Below the pieces are notes generated by a model. It made no database searches, was not told the DNA's origin, and worked only from the letters and a program-made list of their open reading frames with translations. Below are positions 12,201 to 25,200 of a DNA stretch of 64,000 nucleotides, one piece after another (position 1 is the stretch's first letter; each line of letters opens with the position of its first letter). This stretch comes from Crotophaga sulcirostris (lineage: Eukaryota > Chordata > Aves > Cuculiformes > Crotophagidae). The translations under genes were made by a program, and so were the position numbers. Where the stretch lies: contig VYZB01000014.1 of assembly GCA_013397455.1 (NCBI GenBank), positions 1,108,339 to 1,172,338 on the forward strand, given 5' to 3'.

Positions 12201-15200
12201 TTACTGTCTGGACCCCGCAATACTGAGCAAAATAAAGGATCAAAGTCAGTAGCACTGTCTTGTCTGCCCTGGAAAGCTGATGGATTGTTCAGTGCTTCCC
12301 TTGATGCCTTTCAGTGAATTCTGCTGTGATCAATACAAACAGCATTGACAAAAACTGGACCCTTCTAGCTGTCGTGCTTGTAAGCAGAGTGGAGAAAGCT
12401 CGATTTGTTTTGCTGCTTAAGTCCTTGCTGTTCTCACGCGTGTGCTTGCCTGTTTGGATGTTATTGTGTGACTCTGCTGTCCAGGATGATGCTTTGGTGG
12501 TGCCAAGCTGGTTGTGACAGAGCTCATGCTGTGGTTCTGGTTATATCCAAAAAAGAAAAACACCAGAGATACTTCAGCTTGACTGTAAGTATAATACTGT
12601 TAGGGTCTTCAATATTTGCAGCCTCTCTCAGAAATAGCTTAGACTGAAGAACTGTCTGTTGTTCAGGGCTGTCAATACCTTGAGAAAGCTGCTTTGTCCT
12701 TCCTTGTATCTGTCATTTGGACAGTGTACCACTGATGAATTGTTCCCATGGTCACTGACCTTTGCAGTTACTCTGGTAGTCTTTGCCGTATGGGTTCCTG
12801 AGCCGTTCTCCTTGCTGCAAAACCAAAATCCAGCAAGAGCGCAGTGCTGCCCTCCTGAGCACTGTACTCTTTGCTGTAGGTATTGCTTCTCATGTGCACG
12901 AGTGCTCCCATTTGGACTGGGGGCTCCTTTCTTTGCCCCGTCTCTGTCTGGTGTACTCTTAAGCTTAATGCAGTGTTTGCTATCCAGGCCTTATGTGGGC
13001 TTTAAGCCGTTAACACAAGCACCTGAATGCAGGAGCTGTGATATTAGTTACCTTGTTGCTGAGCAGTTGGAGACTTTCCAGACATTGGGACCTGGTTTCT
13101 CAGCTATTTTGTATTTCATCGGTGCCAGTAAAGAGATTGCTCTGATGCTCTAGGATCTGTCTTGTGCTCTGTCTGGTCTGTTGAGCACTTCTGAGGTGCT
13201 ATTTTGCATTCAAGTTGCTATGTGTTGCTATATATATATATTTATGTATGAACACTACTGCTTTTAAAACCTGACATAATAATAATGAAGCTTAGGAATT
13301 ATGTGCCTGAATAGGTTTCTTCCATTAGTAAAGCAGTTAGTAGGTGGATGAGAAGGAATATTCAGCAGATGTTGTAGTAGTAGAGTAGAACTGACTTCAC
13401 ATTGGGGATGCATAATGTGTGTCTGAATCCGTGCTTATAGACAAAACGGTGAAATGAGGATTTTTTGGAAGAATAGTCATGTTCAAAGAACAGATGAGGC
13501 TGCTTTGTAGAGTAGGAAGCTTCTTTTGTAGGTGATACTGAAGTCAGATGGTCTTATTCCCTTGTTTGAAGCGTGTTTAGGTAATGCTTTTTTTGTAAAC
13601 TTTGAAGCCAGAGCTGTACCTAGGCATATAAAAACTGATAGCGCCTGTTAATTTTGCACTGAGTTGAAGTGGTGTGGAGAAAGGCTATATTACATAGTAA
13701 TGGGTAATTAGTTATACAGGACTTTGGTTTTGGTCTGGAAAAAACCCTGCCTGTTCAGTTCAGTGATTTCCACCTTGAGTGTGATGGCAGAATGTCGTAT
13801 GAAATCTGATTAGTGAGTGATTTAGTGCAATGTTGACAAGAAAAAACTGTCTGCTACAGGATACGCTGATAGAGGACAATGATACTTCATTGCTGTTTCT
13901 TTCCTGAAAAGCTACAGTGGCATTGATGTTTGACTGTTTTCTTGTTGCTTCATCAGTTTGGGCAGTTTGTGTCATGGAGGGGAAATGTGTGGAGATGGCT
14001 TGTTTTCAAACCCTAATGCCTATAAACACATTTTTTTTCTATGGGTAAAACCAGTGAAGAAGCAAGCTATTTGTACACCTGTGTTTGCAGTCAGATTGCT
14101 TCCTTTGCCTGTCTGTGCTCCGTTTTACCAACTATATATTTTCTTTAGTGTTTCGAGAAAAAGACTGAAAAAGCAATGGGAACTGTGGCAACAGAGTTTG
14201 TGTAAAATATATATTGGCGTTCTAAAAATCAGTTTAATTTTAGCACATATTTTAACATAAGCTTCAGCTATATTTTGATTTGCCTCTTATTCCCCAGTTC
14301 AGCTGTTTTCCATTCCATGCCAGCAGTGTTTGTGGAGCTCATAATTCTCACTGTGCAACACCTAAGAGTTCCGCAACTGACAATTATAAGGACATTGCTT
14401 GGTGTAATATACCAGATCATAGATAATTTGCTCAAGGCATAAAATAATTGAAGCGATCTGATGATAATTTTGAGGGGAAAAAAAACCCCAAACCTGATTT
14501 TGGAGGACTGTTTATTGTAGAGTCTTAAACTTGATAGCTTCTAGTGTCCTGGTTTCAACCTTACTGTGAAGAAGTGTAGGCTCTTAAAAAGCTACAGGGT
14601 GTGTTGCCCCTGGAGACCTTGATGTCTCCTGATGTTCCAGTATCCCTGAGAAGGGCACCAATGGACTGGGCTGTAGCCATTTTTGAAATGATGAAGCTGG
14701 ACAAACATACTAAAAATACCTTCTTAAGTTGGCTTGTGTGTAACCAGCGCTTCTCAGATGACAGTCTGCATCTTCATCACTTCCAGGATGTTGAACCAGG
14801 TTGAATTGCTCTAGCTTTTGTTACTGGAGTCTGATGCGACAGGTACAGAAAAGCTGAATCTGATACCCTGTCGTTCTTGCCATGAAGGCCAGTGTGAACG
14901 CATCGCACCTGAGGCTGGAAAACTGAACTTCTTTGTTCTTAGACCAAAGTCACTCCTGATTGAGAAGCATTTAAATTGAATTAGGCTTGAACAGTTTGAA
15001 CCATGCTTATCACAATATACCTACACACACAGTTTGTCCTGGCTCCCTGTGTTCCTTTGTCTTGTGTGATTCTTAAAACATTGCAGTGAAAGGAGACGCT
15101 AAGACAGGCATCTAGTTGTTACCTTGCATTCAGTGACATGGATTGTTTAGGTCAGAGAAACATTGCAAGAGTCCTCATTGTGTTCTCCCAGTTGTGCAAA

Positions 15201-16167
15201 TGTAGCTTGGTGGTTCTGGTTTGTTTTCTGGGGGAGCTTTGATAACTGAAGATGTATATTTGGATGAGAAGCTCTGAGGAGGCGGCTGTAGTTTGTTCCT
15301 GGTGATGGCAAAGTTACTGATGGTGCTTCCAAGACTTGCTGAGCAGTTGCAGGCCCAGGCATGTGCAGTCAAGGCTGATGGAACCAGCTTGATCAGGTGG
15401 AGTCGTTTGCTGCAGTTTTTTGGGTTCAGCTGAGTTGGGTTATCAAATGGCAAGACTTCCTCCTGCTGTAATCCCTGTGGAGACGAAGAGTGACAGAACA
15501 CTCAGGGTACTATGGACCTCTTTGCATCTTGGGAGGAAGGAGCACCTTTCTGGTGGGCAATTCTGGAGTCATTGTCATGCCATCAGCAAAGTCAGGCTGC
15601 TGGAAAACCTTGACCTGCGAATTATACATGCAGGTATCAACCTAGCTGATTTCTCTCCTTGGAAACGAAGGCAAGGAGAAGTGTATGTTGCGCAACAATA
15701 GATTGATCTGTTTCAGTGCATCAAAGATGCTTATGAGGACTCTGGTAACTGTGTGGGCACTGTTTATCAGTCTAGGAGACATCCTTAAGGGTCCTCATGT
15801 GTGACAGGGCTAAGTATGATAGCTTGACAATAAGGGAGAGATGATGTACATTGCCCAGAGAAATTGTTTTTTCCTTTAATGGCTTTAATTCCTTTTGGAT
15901 GCACCTGTCTATCAGACTACCCTACTTTTCAGAAAAAAAGAAGCCTTTCCTTAGCGTTCTCTGTGTCCCAGCTACACCTTCACCCTTTGAGCTTCTGTAA
16001 GGCTGGCTTGAGGGTAAATCTGGCTTGCTCTTGAGCTTTGTCATCATGAAGTCAGTGTTGATACTGAGCTGGTGGAATTTTTCAAAAAGGAGTAGTAGCA
16101 GTAGTCTTTCCATTTCTTTTCAATTAGATGGGTGCCTTCTGAGAGAGGCTAGGAGCTGGTAAACTGA

Positions 16168-16620
16168 TTTGCAGTGGCTGAGACAGATCAAAAATTATAT
16201 ATCCACTAATCATGGAATAGTTTCTGAAAAAACAGTTATTATTGGTGTGTAAAGTAGATTGTTTCTGGGTGATGGTATTGGTATGCTGTTGATCATGCAA
16301 CAAGCGTCTTTGCAAGCCTGAATTTTTCATTTAAAAAGGCGTCATTGTCTGTTAAATATTTGGGCATTCATACTCCCCCTGGGTTGATCAGTGATTTGAA
16401 ATGAATTATCTCAGAGTGCTGTCACAATTAAAGAACGGCATGCTCAGGTGGAAGGGTTTGTCTGTTTCAGAGATTGGAGAGATATGCTCCATGAAAATGA
16501 ACATCCTCCCAAGGTTAAATTATCTATTTAAAGCTCCTCCAATTACAATGTTGGATAGCAGGATTTTACTTTTTTTTTGTGTAATGTGGATAAGAGTTAG
16601 CAGAGGACAAATGACATAAT
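16168..16620 (+). mobile_element. degraded L1/Tx1-clade LINE, ORF2 reverse-transcriptase C-terminal part
   Basis: Seen: translation of two plus-strand frames gives, in order, a decayed FADD...LYI region (FAVAETDQKLYI, from 16168), VSG (16261), FSFKK...VKYLGI (about 16327-16368), then after a frame change near 16400, RWKGLSVSEIGEI and KMNILPRLNYLF, followed by PI. Known for the family: L1-type ORF2 proteins carry FADD, VSGYKIN, KYLGI, a W-K-x-(I/L)-P-x-S-W-x-G-R-I stretch and KM-x-ILPK-x-x-Y-x-F-x-x-x-PI. The spacing agrees, with about 25 residues between KYLGI and RWK and exact spacing inside the last block. At least four in-frame stops (16207, 16225, 16255, 16270) and one frameshift make it a dead copy. 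The 3' part stays open for 72 codons (16401-16619). Similarity may continue weakly to about 16700. CR1 is excluded because CR1 lacks the KYLGI...ILP arrangement. Assignment to L1 rather than Tx1 is uncertain. Confidence 0.82.
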
Positions 16621-17936
16621 TGGAGGGGGAGAGAGAGACTTCATACGTGCTGGCTTCTAAAAGAGCCAGAGGGATAAGGAGAAGACAATGCCAGGGAACT
16701 GCCTTCAGACATTTTAGTCCTTTCTGGTTGCCTAAATCTCAAGGCTGGGAAGGAAAGAGGAAAAAAAATTAGTATTTGTGTAAAAGCTTAAAAGCTTCCT
16801 GTGACTGCCCCCAGGTGTGCTGTGTGGGGCTTGATGCCATTTGTCTTTTTGTAAGAGGAAAAAAAAAAAGCAGCCTTCACATTGGGGTGTATAAATAGTA
16901 ATCTTTTGCTCTCATATAGCTCAGAAGAAGGTATTAGCTGGTGAGTTGAATTGACATATTCCTTTGTGCACAAGTTATAGCAACTTAAATGAGAATTACG
17001 CTCATAGCAAGAGAATGCACTCTGTTTAAATTAGATAAGGAGATTATGACAGGAAAAGATCATTGGATAAAGGGTTTTTTTAACTAGCCAGTGAAATAAA
17101 TGTATGACTTCAAACTTTGTCTTGCCAGAATTTATTAATAAAACACAATGAGGTTTTTGGAATACAATGAAGACCTCTTCCTTTGAAGGTTACAGTGTAA
17201 TTTGTGTAATTGTGTTTGTGTAATTTGACTTCAAGATATGTCCTTGTAATTTGGTAAACTGCAGATCTTGCTCTGATATATTGCGTTTTTTCTTGTGCCT
17301 CATATTGACACATCTAATTGCCTCATAAGTATATACTCAGTTTAAAGCCATTGCACTGCCCTCTGGACCTTGAGAAATTCACTTTCTGCTCTGTAATGAC
17401 AATCTCTGTATGGATCTTATCTGTGAAGCGGCTGGCCACCTTTGCCTGGTTCCTTACTAAGTATATCCAGCTAATTGCTGTTCTGAACAACCTCATGTTG
17501 CTGTCTTACAGCTGAAGACTTGCTGTGTGACACCTGATTTTTTCCCAGCTGCAGGATGCCCTCTTCTGTCAGGGAAGCCAGGCTCCAGAGGTCACAGGCG
17601 TCCTTGTTGGGAACTGGTTGGCCCTCACTGAGAACATCCCCTGGCTTTGTACGTGCATGGCACAATTTCAGTTGGTCCTGAAGTGGAAGTGGGTTTCCTT
17701 CCCATTCCTGGAAGTGGGATGGGAGAGAAGAGTAGCTTTGGGCAAGGCAGTGGTTGGTGTTGGTAGGATGCGTATGTCGTTATGAATGTATTATTTGAAT
17801 GGCACTTTCTTATAAATGAGGTTTAGACTCTTGAGTTTTCTCAGTACAACAAGGGTGCTGAAACATCTAGACAGACTTGGGAAGAAGTTACCATTTTAGT
17901 GCTGCTTTGCTGAACCTCTCTGAAATCAACAGAAAA
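16621..17936. other. noncoding DNA between two LINE fragments
   Basis: No gene recognised. Bases 16621-16760 may hold further decayed L1-like sequence. A run of A lies at about 16859-16869. Bases 16950-17300 are AT-rich and simple-repeat-free, so they could be conserved noncoding sequence, but this cannot be judged from one genome. Confidence 0.4.
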
Positions 17937-18180
17937 TCATAGAATAGTTTGCGTCGGAAGGGACCGTAAAGATAGTTCAGTTCTGACCCTCTGCTTTAGG
18001 CAGGGATGCCTCCGACTGGATCAGATTGTTGAAAGCCTCATCCAGTCTGCTCTTGAACATCTCCAGGGATGGGGCATCCATGACTTCTCTGGGCAACCTA
18101 TTCCATTCTCACCGCCCTCACAGTATGTGGGCAAACAATTTACGTTCTAAGGCTTCTCACTTCATGTTGAGTTTACCTAG
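17937..18180 (-). mobile_element. CR1 LINE 3' fragment, minus strand
   Basis: Begins with 'atcatagaatagtttg', then a 'ggaagggacc' block, 'cctcatccagtctgctcttg', 'catctccagggatggggcat' and 'gggcaacctattcc', the reverse complement of the avian CR1 3' region. It fades out after 'caatttacgttctaagg' near 18180. The single tail unit and many mismatches suggest it is older or more trimmed than the copies at 4195 and 51422. No protein-coding capacity remains. Confidence 0.9.
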
Positions 18181-19905
18181 AGAATTTGGGATATGATTGC
18201 TCTTGGCTAATGAAGCAAGGAGAAATTTTAAATCTGGGTTGGAAGCCCAAAACACAGCAAAAGGAGGCAAAACCAAATTGGGTAAGAAAGACCTGTGGGA
18301 GTCACATTGGGGAATTGAGTCACTGGAACTCTAGGTGAAGGCAAAGCTGATTTAAAGATGGGGTTTTATTGTGTTGCAGCAATTTTTCCATTGGCTTTAC
18401 ACAGTAGGGCCTGAGGAAATGTAAAGTGTGTTTAAATCTTAAAAATGCACAGATATTAAAAAAAAATATTTAGCATAGGTACCTCTTCACATATGTATTG
18501 ATTCTTCAGTGAGTGGTATGAGACTTGAAAAGAAATTGCACAGTTTACAACTTAATTCAATCCAAGGACGTAGCAATATTATGTATAGAGTTCAGAGCAG
18601 AAGACGTTGAGTGAAGTTAAACAAGCTTAATAAAAATAAATCTACACATGACTTTGCATAAAAGGGGGGAAAATCAAAGGACTAACGCATTTGCATAGAT
18701 AACATTTGAATTGTTAATTCATATTGCACTTCATTGCAAGGATGTAATTTTTAATTAAGAATAAAATCTGGTAGATATTTTAAATGGGAAATGATTATAA
18801 TTGCAGATGGAAATTGAGGTAATGAGAACTGGTTTAATTAATTGTTAAAACTTAACATTTTCCTTTTTTGTGATTTTTTTTTTTTAATAAGCTTGTGGTC
18901 TGTGGACATGTGGTGCTTTTTTGTAGATGGGTATGTTTAAATAGACAATGATTAAAGCATGAAATATTGTCAGGAAACACTATTTTTGTCCGAGTTCTAT
19001 CAGTTATGTGAAAAGGTCTGTATGGATTGCTGCCTGAGAATCTTTGGTCGACAGACGTTGCCATTTGCAGGATTGGTGTGAAATTGCAGAGTAAGAACTC
19101 TTTTCCCAAAATCTCCTTTTCAAACCATATTTGTCTTTCACTTTGGGTTTCACAGGTGGTGGAGATAGTTCACTGGAGAAAAATGAGGTGGTGTTTGTTC
19201 CAAACGACTCCTGCCTTTGAAGTTCCCCCATTGATGGATATGACAATGCTGTATTAACTGGAATTTAACTCTACAGGATTCTGTTGATCTTTTGTGCTCT
19301 GGCTGTGGGTAACCAACGTGGCCCTTTGGGAAGCTGTGGCAGCTCTTCAGACAGCGGTCAGAGCTGTGCTTGAGAGGAGGGAAAGAGAACTCGGAGTGCA
19401 GCTCCTACCCTCCAAAACGCTGCGTGTGTCTGGGAGCGTTCCTGCGGCTCCACAGAACGGCACATCCAGCAAAAGCTTGCCAGGGCTGAAGGTGGTGACA
19501 CTGGAGGGAAAGAAATTCCAGGTCTGTGCAGAAGCAGACCTGCTGTCTTGCTGTGCCCCAGGTGTGTTTTGGACACAGCCTGCTCTGAGCAGTGCTGGGT
19601 GCTGCTGCTGTCAGAGAAAGTCCTTTGGTGCTGAGTAGCACCGGAGTACCGGCCCCGGTGGGGGCTGTGTGTGGGGTTTGAGAGGGGAGCTGGGGGGTGG
19701 CATCACCTACTCAAAATGCACTTTATCGTTTTTTTTCTTTACACAACTTTCTCAAGGTCTCTTAGGTTTTACAACCCTGTGTTTAGGAAAATCCAGCATG
19801 AAGACCTACACAACAACCATTTCCTATTCAGATAGTTATGACACTTGAGGTGAGGAAAAATATTTGTGTGGAATCCTTGCAATAGAGGGTACTTCTGCCA
19901 TTTGA

Positions 19906-19933
19906 AAGCTTGGTAAACCTATTTACCAAGCTT
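19906..19933. repeat. perfect inverted repeat, 12-bp arms, 4-base loop
   Basis: Arms AAGCTTGGTAAA and TTTACCAAGCTT flank the loop CCTA. Pairing is perfect and stops abruptly on both sides. It is too short for a microRNA precursor. It may be a fossil of transposon ends, a protein-binding palindrome or chance. Confidence 0.9.
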
Positions 19934-22106
19934 AGAGCTTTGCATCCAGAAAGGATTTTGAAGTGAACAAAATTAGTGTTGCCACTTATGTTAAGAACCA
20001 TGTATGAAGACTCTGTCATCTCTGGCTGCAGAGGGACTTGGAGAGAAGTACAATTAGCACTAATTGGAGTTGCGTGTGAATCATCTGTCTGTTGGTGTGA
20101 GAACCAACCCTTGAAGTGATTGGCAGGAGCTACCTGCCTGCCCCAGTTCCCTCAAGAGCTGCGCTGTTGCATCGCAGGCGTCACAAATGAAATGAGTGTT
20201 TGCCAGAAGCCACCAGCCAGCACGCCTGAATAATCCACACAGCACAGATGTGGAAATTGAGTGCAAGTTGAGCAGTGTGCTGGGTACTCAGAGCTGTAGT
20301 AAAGATGCAGTATTTCTTTTTATCTGAGCATTCTAGAGTTTTGATTCCTGCACATTTCATTGTTCTGTGGTCCTCTATAGAATGGGTGGAAAAGAAGGTT
20401 TGACATACCAAAGAGTTGTCTAAAATTTTTAATATGTGTGGGTTTGGGTTTTTTCATTTTGGATTTTTGCCTTGTCACTTGGACAGCAGCAGTACTTCAC
20501 CTGAAAGCTGGCTTGTGTTACTTGTGTTGGTCATGGGAAAAAATTTTGTCAAGGTAGATAAAACCTATATATGCAGAAAGACACGTTTCTGCTTGGTTTT
20601 GTTGCTCCTGGGTAAATAAAATAGAAACCTGAAAAGTAAACTAATATTCAGTAAAATGATAAAAGAATTTAGTTGAATGACAACATAGTGTTTTCTTTTC
20701 CCTCTGAAGTACGCAGCAGAGATATGAAGTATGGTAATGTCGCTAGGGTAATATACAGCTGATAGCAGTGCATTCATTTGCATTTCTTCCCCTTACCTTG
20801 TGGTTTTTTTTTTCCCTGAAGCACATGTGTTGGGAATTGAAAATGCAGTTTGCCTATTATACACTGGCAGTAATCTTTCAGTTTTTTTAATGTAAAAAAT
20901 GAGGCCACAAACATGAGCAGCCAGTGATGTATGGGGCTATTGATGGGAATTGAATTTGCGAAGGGAAAATGGGATTTGGTTGTAGTCTGAAATGATAATG
21001 ATGTAGCCCAAATGGATTTGTAATGGTCATTTATTCTTTTTTTCCTGTGATTTTGTGGTTTGACAAAACATATTTATGCAGGTGACTATGAAAGTAGCAT
21101 AGGTTCACTCTGAGTGGGAGTTAATAGCTAATGGCAAATAATAAGTATGCAAAGTCTGAGCTTGAGCCTGTTCCTACAGACTTCATTAGGTGAAGGAAGG
21201 GATGCTGTGATTTATTTTCCTAAGAGGGGGGAAAAATAGCTGGGGTGGTGCTTCTTTGAGATTTAGGAAATAATAAAAAGAAAATGTACATTGACATGAA
21301 TTCTTAAAAAAGTATGGAATTTTACTATCAACCTGGAGAATTCCTTATGCAGCACAACAGATGTATGAGATACTTTGCACAACATCTAGATTAACAAAGA
21401 CTTTGCCCTGAAGAGTTTCCAGGCTTACTATGGTCCAACTACAGAGCATTGTGGTGCTATGTTGGATGCTTGTGTTCCTGTGAGCTGTGGCTGTACCTGG
21501 GTGACAGAGCCCCCCAGCCTGCAGTCTGAATGTGTGATCTGGGCTGATGGGTGACTGCAGGGTGTTCTGTCTGTCCTGGATGTGCTTGCCTTGTGGTAAC
21601 GTCCGTGTGGGTCTGAGTGCAGCGAAGCTCTGTCATCCCTCCTGCAAGGGGAGAATGCCATGCCAGTGTACACAGGGTCGGTACAAACTGGTGGTGACAG
21701 GAAAATCGTAATTTAATGATCTGGATGGATTTTTGGTTTTGTTTTCCTCTTATTTCTTTTTCTTTTCCCATCTTTTTTTTGGACTAGCAAATGTCACATT
21801 TGTAAACTGCCTTCCTTTTTAACTGGAATGTAATCTTGTTAAATGCCATATAATTTAAAAGTATGAATAGAAGTAATTACGGAGTATATGAAAAGTGCTT
21901 CTGGTTTTATAAATATATTCCTTATTATAAATTTTTCCATTTAAAATCAATACAGCCAGTGGTGCAGATGCAAAGGCTGAAACGTGCCTGTGTAAATGAA
22001 TCTGCTCTCAAGCTGTCGAAGACAAAAAGGCAGTGCGTGGGGAGAAATGGTGCTGATTTACCTGTTGTTGATACTGCCTGTTCCCCTCTTGCTGTGGGTG
22101 GAGGTG

Positions 22107-22206
22107 CTTGGCGTGGCGCTGCGAGGTGCAGTGGGCAGTGGCCTCCTGTCAGCGCAGCGCTGCGATAGTGCCAGCCATGGAACCCCAGCTGCTCCGACCG
22201 CGGCCC
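22107..22206. promoter_or_regulatory. second CpG-dense patch
   Basis: About ten CpGs in 100 bases, including GCGCAGCGCTGCG-type sequence, within CpG-poor surroundings. No initiator or first exon could be identified. It overlaps the 192-codon frame at 21996-22574, whose length may simply reflect the local GC content. Confidence 0.25.
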
Positions 22207-25200
22207 TTACTGCTCTAGGGTTGGGGTTTTTAAGCATTCCATGGATGGCCCTGCTGCAGAGAGGCTGTGAGCATCATCAGTATGTTTATTTTAATTGGCT
22301 TTGCTATCCTGATAAGCTCCAGGCAGAAAGAGCCAGGCAGCTCAGAGGCTATGGTGGGGTTTCTTTGTCGAAAGACGGGCACTGGGGAACTGCTGGTTTG
22401 TTTTATTACCGTGTGAGACGAAGATGGGCTGGGCTCCCCTTCCATCCCACCTGTGTGACCATGGGGCAGAGGCTGTTCCCCACCTGCACAGTGCTCAGCA
22501 CGCCGCTGACCCCTTCAGAGCTTGTGGTGGTAGAAATAGCATTACAGGATGGCTCTTCTGTCCCCTTCCCTTGAAGGATGGCAGCTCCTCTCGTGCTCTA
22601 TGGTTCCAGTCCGTTTTGCACACTGATAAAGAAAAAGCTGCAAGTACCAAGATGTACCTGCAAGTCTGTAACGGTCACTGTTGGAACCAGGAGACCTGCA
22701 CTGGGTCTGTCCCCGTGCGAGTGCTTAAAGGAGAGTTATTGGAAGAACTAAGAGTCCAAGGATATTGGTTTGACTATGAAATTGTGAAATATTTTCCCTC
22801 TACATTTTCAAATGTTTAAGTAAAACTAGGTTTTCTAGTGGTTACTTTAAAAAAGAAAAAAACCCGCACCTTTATAAAATGTTGCATTGGTTCTAATGGA
22901 GTGTATATTCTGTGAGAGATTTAGTCTTACTTTTTTTAGCAGCCAGTCCTAAACAGATAAACAAGCCAAATCCTCCTTATTGTATAGTAATTCATATATT
23001 TGTGAAGCAGTGGTCTAGAACCATCTGGACTGTGATGCAATTTGCACTTCCAACAAACGTAATCTTGGGGATAAGCAGATCCCTAACTCTAAAAAGTGAT
23101 GCTGAAGTTTCACCCCGGTGCAGTGAGTGTTGGAAAAGTCAGGTACCAGCAACTGTAAAGCTGGTCTGATGCGTGGTTTGTGGCTGTCTCTTCAGGAGTG
23201 ACGGAGCTGCAGGTGTTTATGGAAGCCACGAGGGCTCACAGTAACGTAAGCCTACAGATTGCCTGCATGACAGTTGGACTTTGTGTTCAAGGCGCAGCCA
23301 GATCAAGGTGGATGGAACCATTGTGTTGCTGACTGTTGGAGCAGCTAATGTAGGAGAGACTCATACTTGATCATTTTAAGTTTCAGGCTCAGTGCTTGCT
23401 CAGCTAGGGGTATTATGCTGCACCCATCAGTACCCTTGGTTTAATACTGTATTCCTTCTACATTGGCTTTACAGCCCATTTTCACCTTTTGGCTTTAATT
23501 CAGGAACATGCTTATATATGCACTTCACTCTTGAATTGAAATGTGTTATTGAATTGGAGCCAAAATACTGAAAATGAGAAGTTTCACTAAACAAGTAGAT
23601 TATTGTTCTTTGAAATTTTCTTACGAAAACTATAAGTAAATTCTTTCTGAAGCTGTGTAGGTGATTGTACTGCTTGGTGTTTCACTTCTGTTTTGTAGAA
23701 ATATGTATTTGTTGCTATAATAATTTGCTACATGTGCACCTCAAGTGGCCTTTCACACACTGCAAAGCAGAGAAAATCAACGTGCCACTGCAACCAAATT
23801 TGTGCGGACAGAACTCCCTTGACATCTCTGTTTTGTTCTGAGGTGGGTTGTCTTCTGTCTCCTGTGATTCAGTAGAGGTTCAAAATGCTCCAGCTCTGTT
23901 TTGAAATGTTTTGGCAATGCTGTGTTAATGAAGGTGGAATTTTCAAGTGTAGCCCAGCAACGTTCTGGTTGATCAGGGAAAGTATTTTTATAGTGTGTCC
24001 ATGTATGTGCAGACACTTGTTCTGAATACTTTTATTCAGTGGCTCAAGGTTCAGTTATTTTACTGGAAGTATCAAGTGTTTTTTGTCTTTTCCTTACTTA
24101 GCACCCGCATAAAACATGATGCTTATGAAACATTTATGGTCGCAATCCATTAACAGGAAGACAAAGGTTTTCCTCTAAAGAGGATGCCCAAAATGTCTTA
24201 CTGAAATGAAACCTGTTCTCCAGCTGTTTTGTATGCATTATTGCTGCCTTTTACTGAAAGTTTAAAAGGTCCGTGTGATGTAATGCGGTGATACCTTTGT
24301 GTGCAAAGCTGCTTGGAAGCAATCTGAGTCAACAGGAAAGCAATATCTTCTTAAAGCTTGTGACTTATATTAGTTTGTGATCTCGGGTATGAAGGAGATA
24401 AAAAGGGCAAGGGTTTACTGTAGATTCTCTTGAAGGCGTGTAGAGTTCTTGAAGAAGTAATAAACGACAGATTAAAATTGATCTCGGTGAGACTTCCAGT
24501 GTTAACCAGTGTTACAGAAGTAAATGACTTCAGCTGTTTGTCTGCTTCATCAAAAGGATTATGTTCTATTGTGCTGTCAAGAAACTGCTTTACCTGAAAA
24601 TATCAGCTACGCAAAGAGCCTTTCTGGAGTACTTCTAGAATACTAAGCTTAAAACTATAGTGAGTGATTGGATGTCTGTTTGTGTGTATATGCACACACA
24701 TCATTTTTAATGGAAGAGATAATGTTCTTGAAGACAAGATTAAGGATTCAGAGGAGCATTAAAAGCAGAAATATTATTTCTTAGTGGAAGGGGAGTTGAG
24801 GATTTAGTATTAAAATGTTAAAAGAATAATTAATATTGCTAGGAAGTGGTAGAACAACAACCATGTCATTCAGGTGGTGTAGATGAGTAGTTTAGAAATC
24901 AGAAGATGCTATGAATCACTTACTTAAAGTGACAGGATTGCTTGGTGTGTTATTTCAGTGATGATACTGCTGGCTTGGGTGCTTTTTCAATTAAAGAAAA
25001 GGAGAAATGTATCTATGTTTGTTCTTTTACAGTGGAAGGCAAACTGACTTTGCAGCTGCCAGGTGAACATGGTGATAGGCCTAAAATATTCAGCTGTTAG
25101 AATATAGATCCTCCATGCAGAGCCTCAATCAAGTTTACCATCAGCCAAAATAAGTGCATTTCTGCTGCAGTCAGAGTTGTGCCTGTTTTCACTACTTAAA

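Larger units (their letters stand above)
4561..16167. other. intronic or intergenic DNA, no gene recognised
   Basis: About 11.6 kb with no recognisable gene. The plus strand is noticeably T-rich in parts, especially 12.3-13.2 kb, which inflates hydrophobic open frames such as the one at 12659-13153 (164 codons, no recognised domain). Exon-like acceptor/donor pairs occur at 5462-5552, 6634-6713 and 11595-11789, each with an open frame but no recognisable product. A 16-T run lies at 9734-9749 and a short TA repeat at about 13229-13241. A CpG-dense patch is listed separately. Confidence 0.5.

Noticed and set aside
12659..13153. 164-codon plus-strand frame
   Set aside because: Lies in a strongly T-rich strand that yields Leu/Phe/Cys-rich readings. 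No recognised domain.
21996..22574. 192-codon plus-strand frame with a hydrophobic start
   Set aside because: GC-rich, CpG-dense stretch where stops are rare. No domain recognised and no splice or promoter context, so kept only as a low-interest observation.
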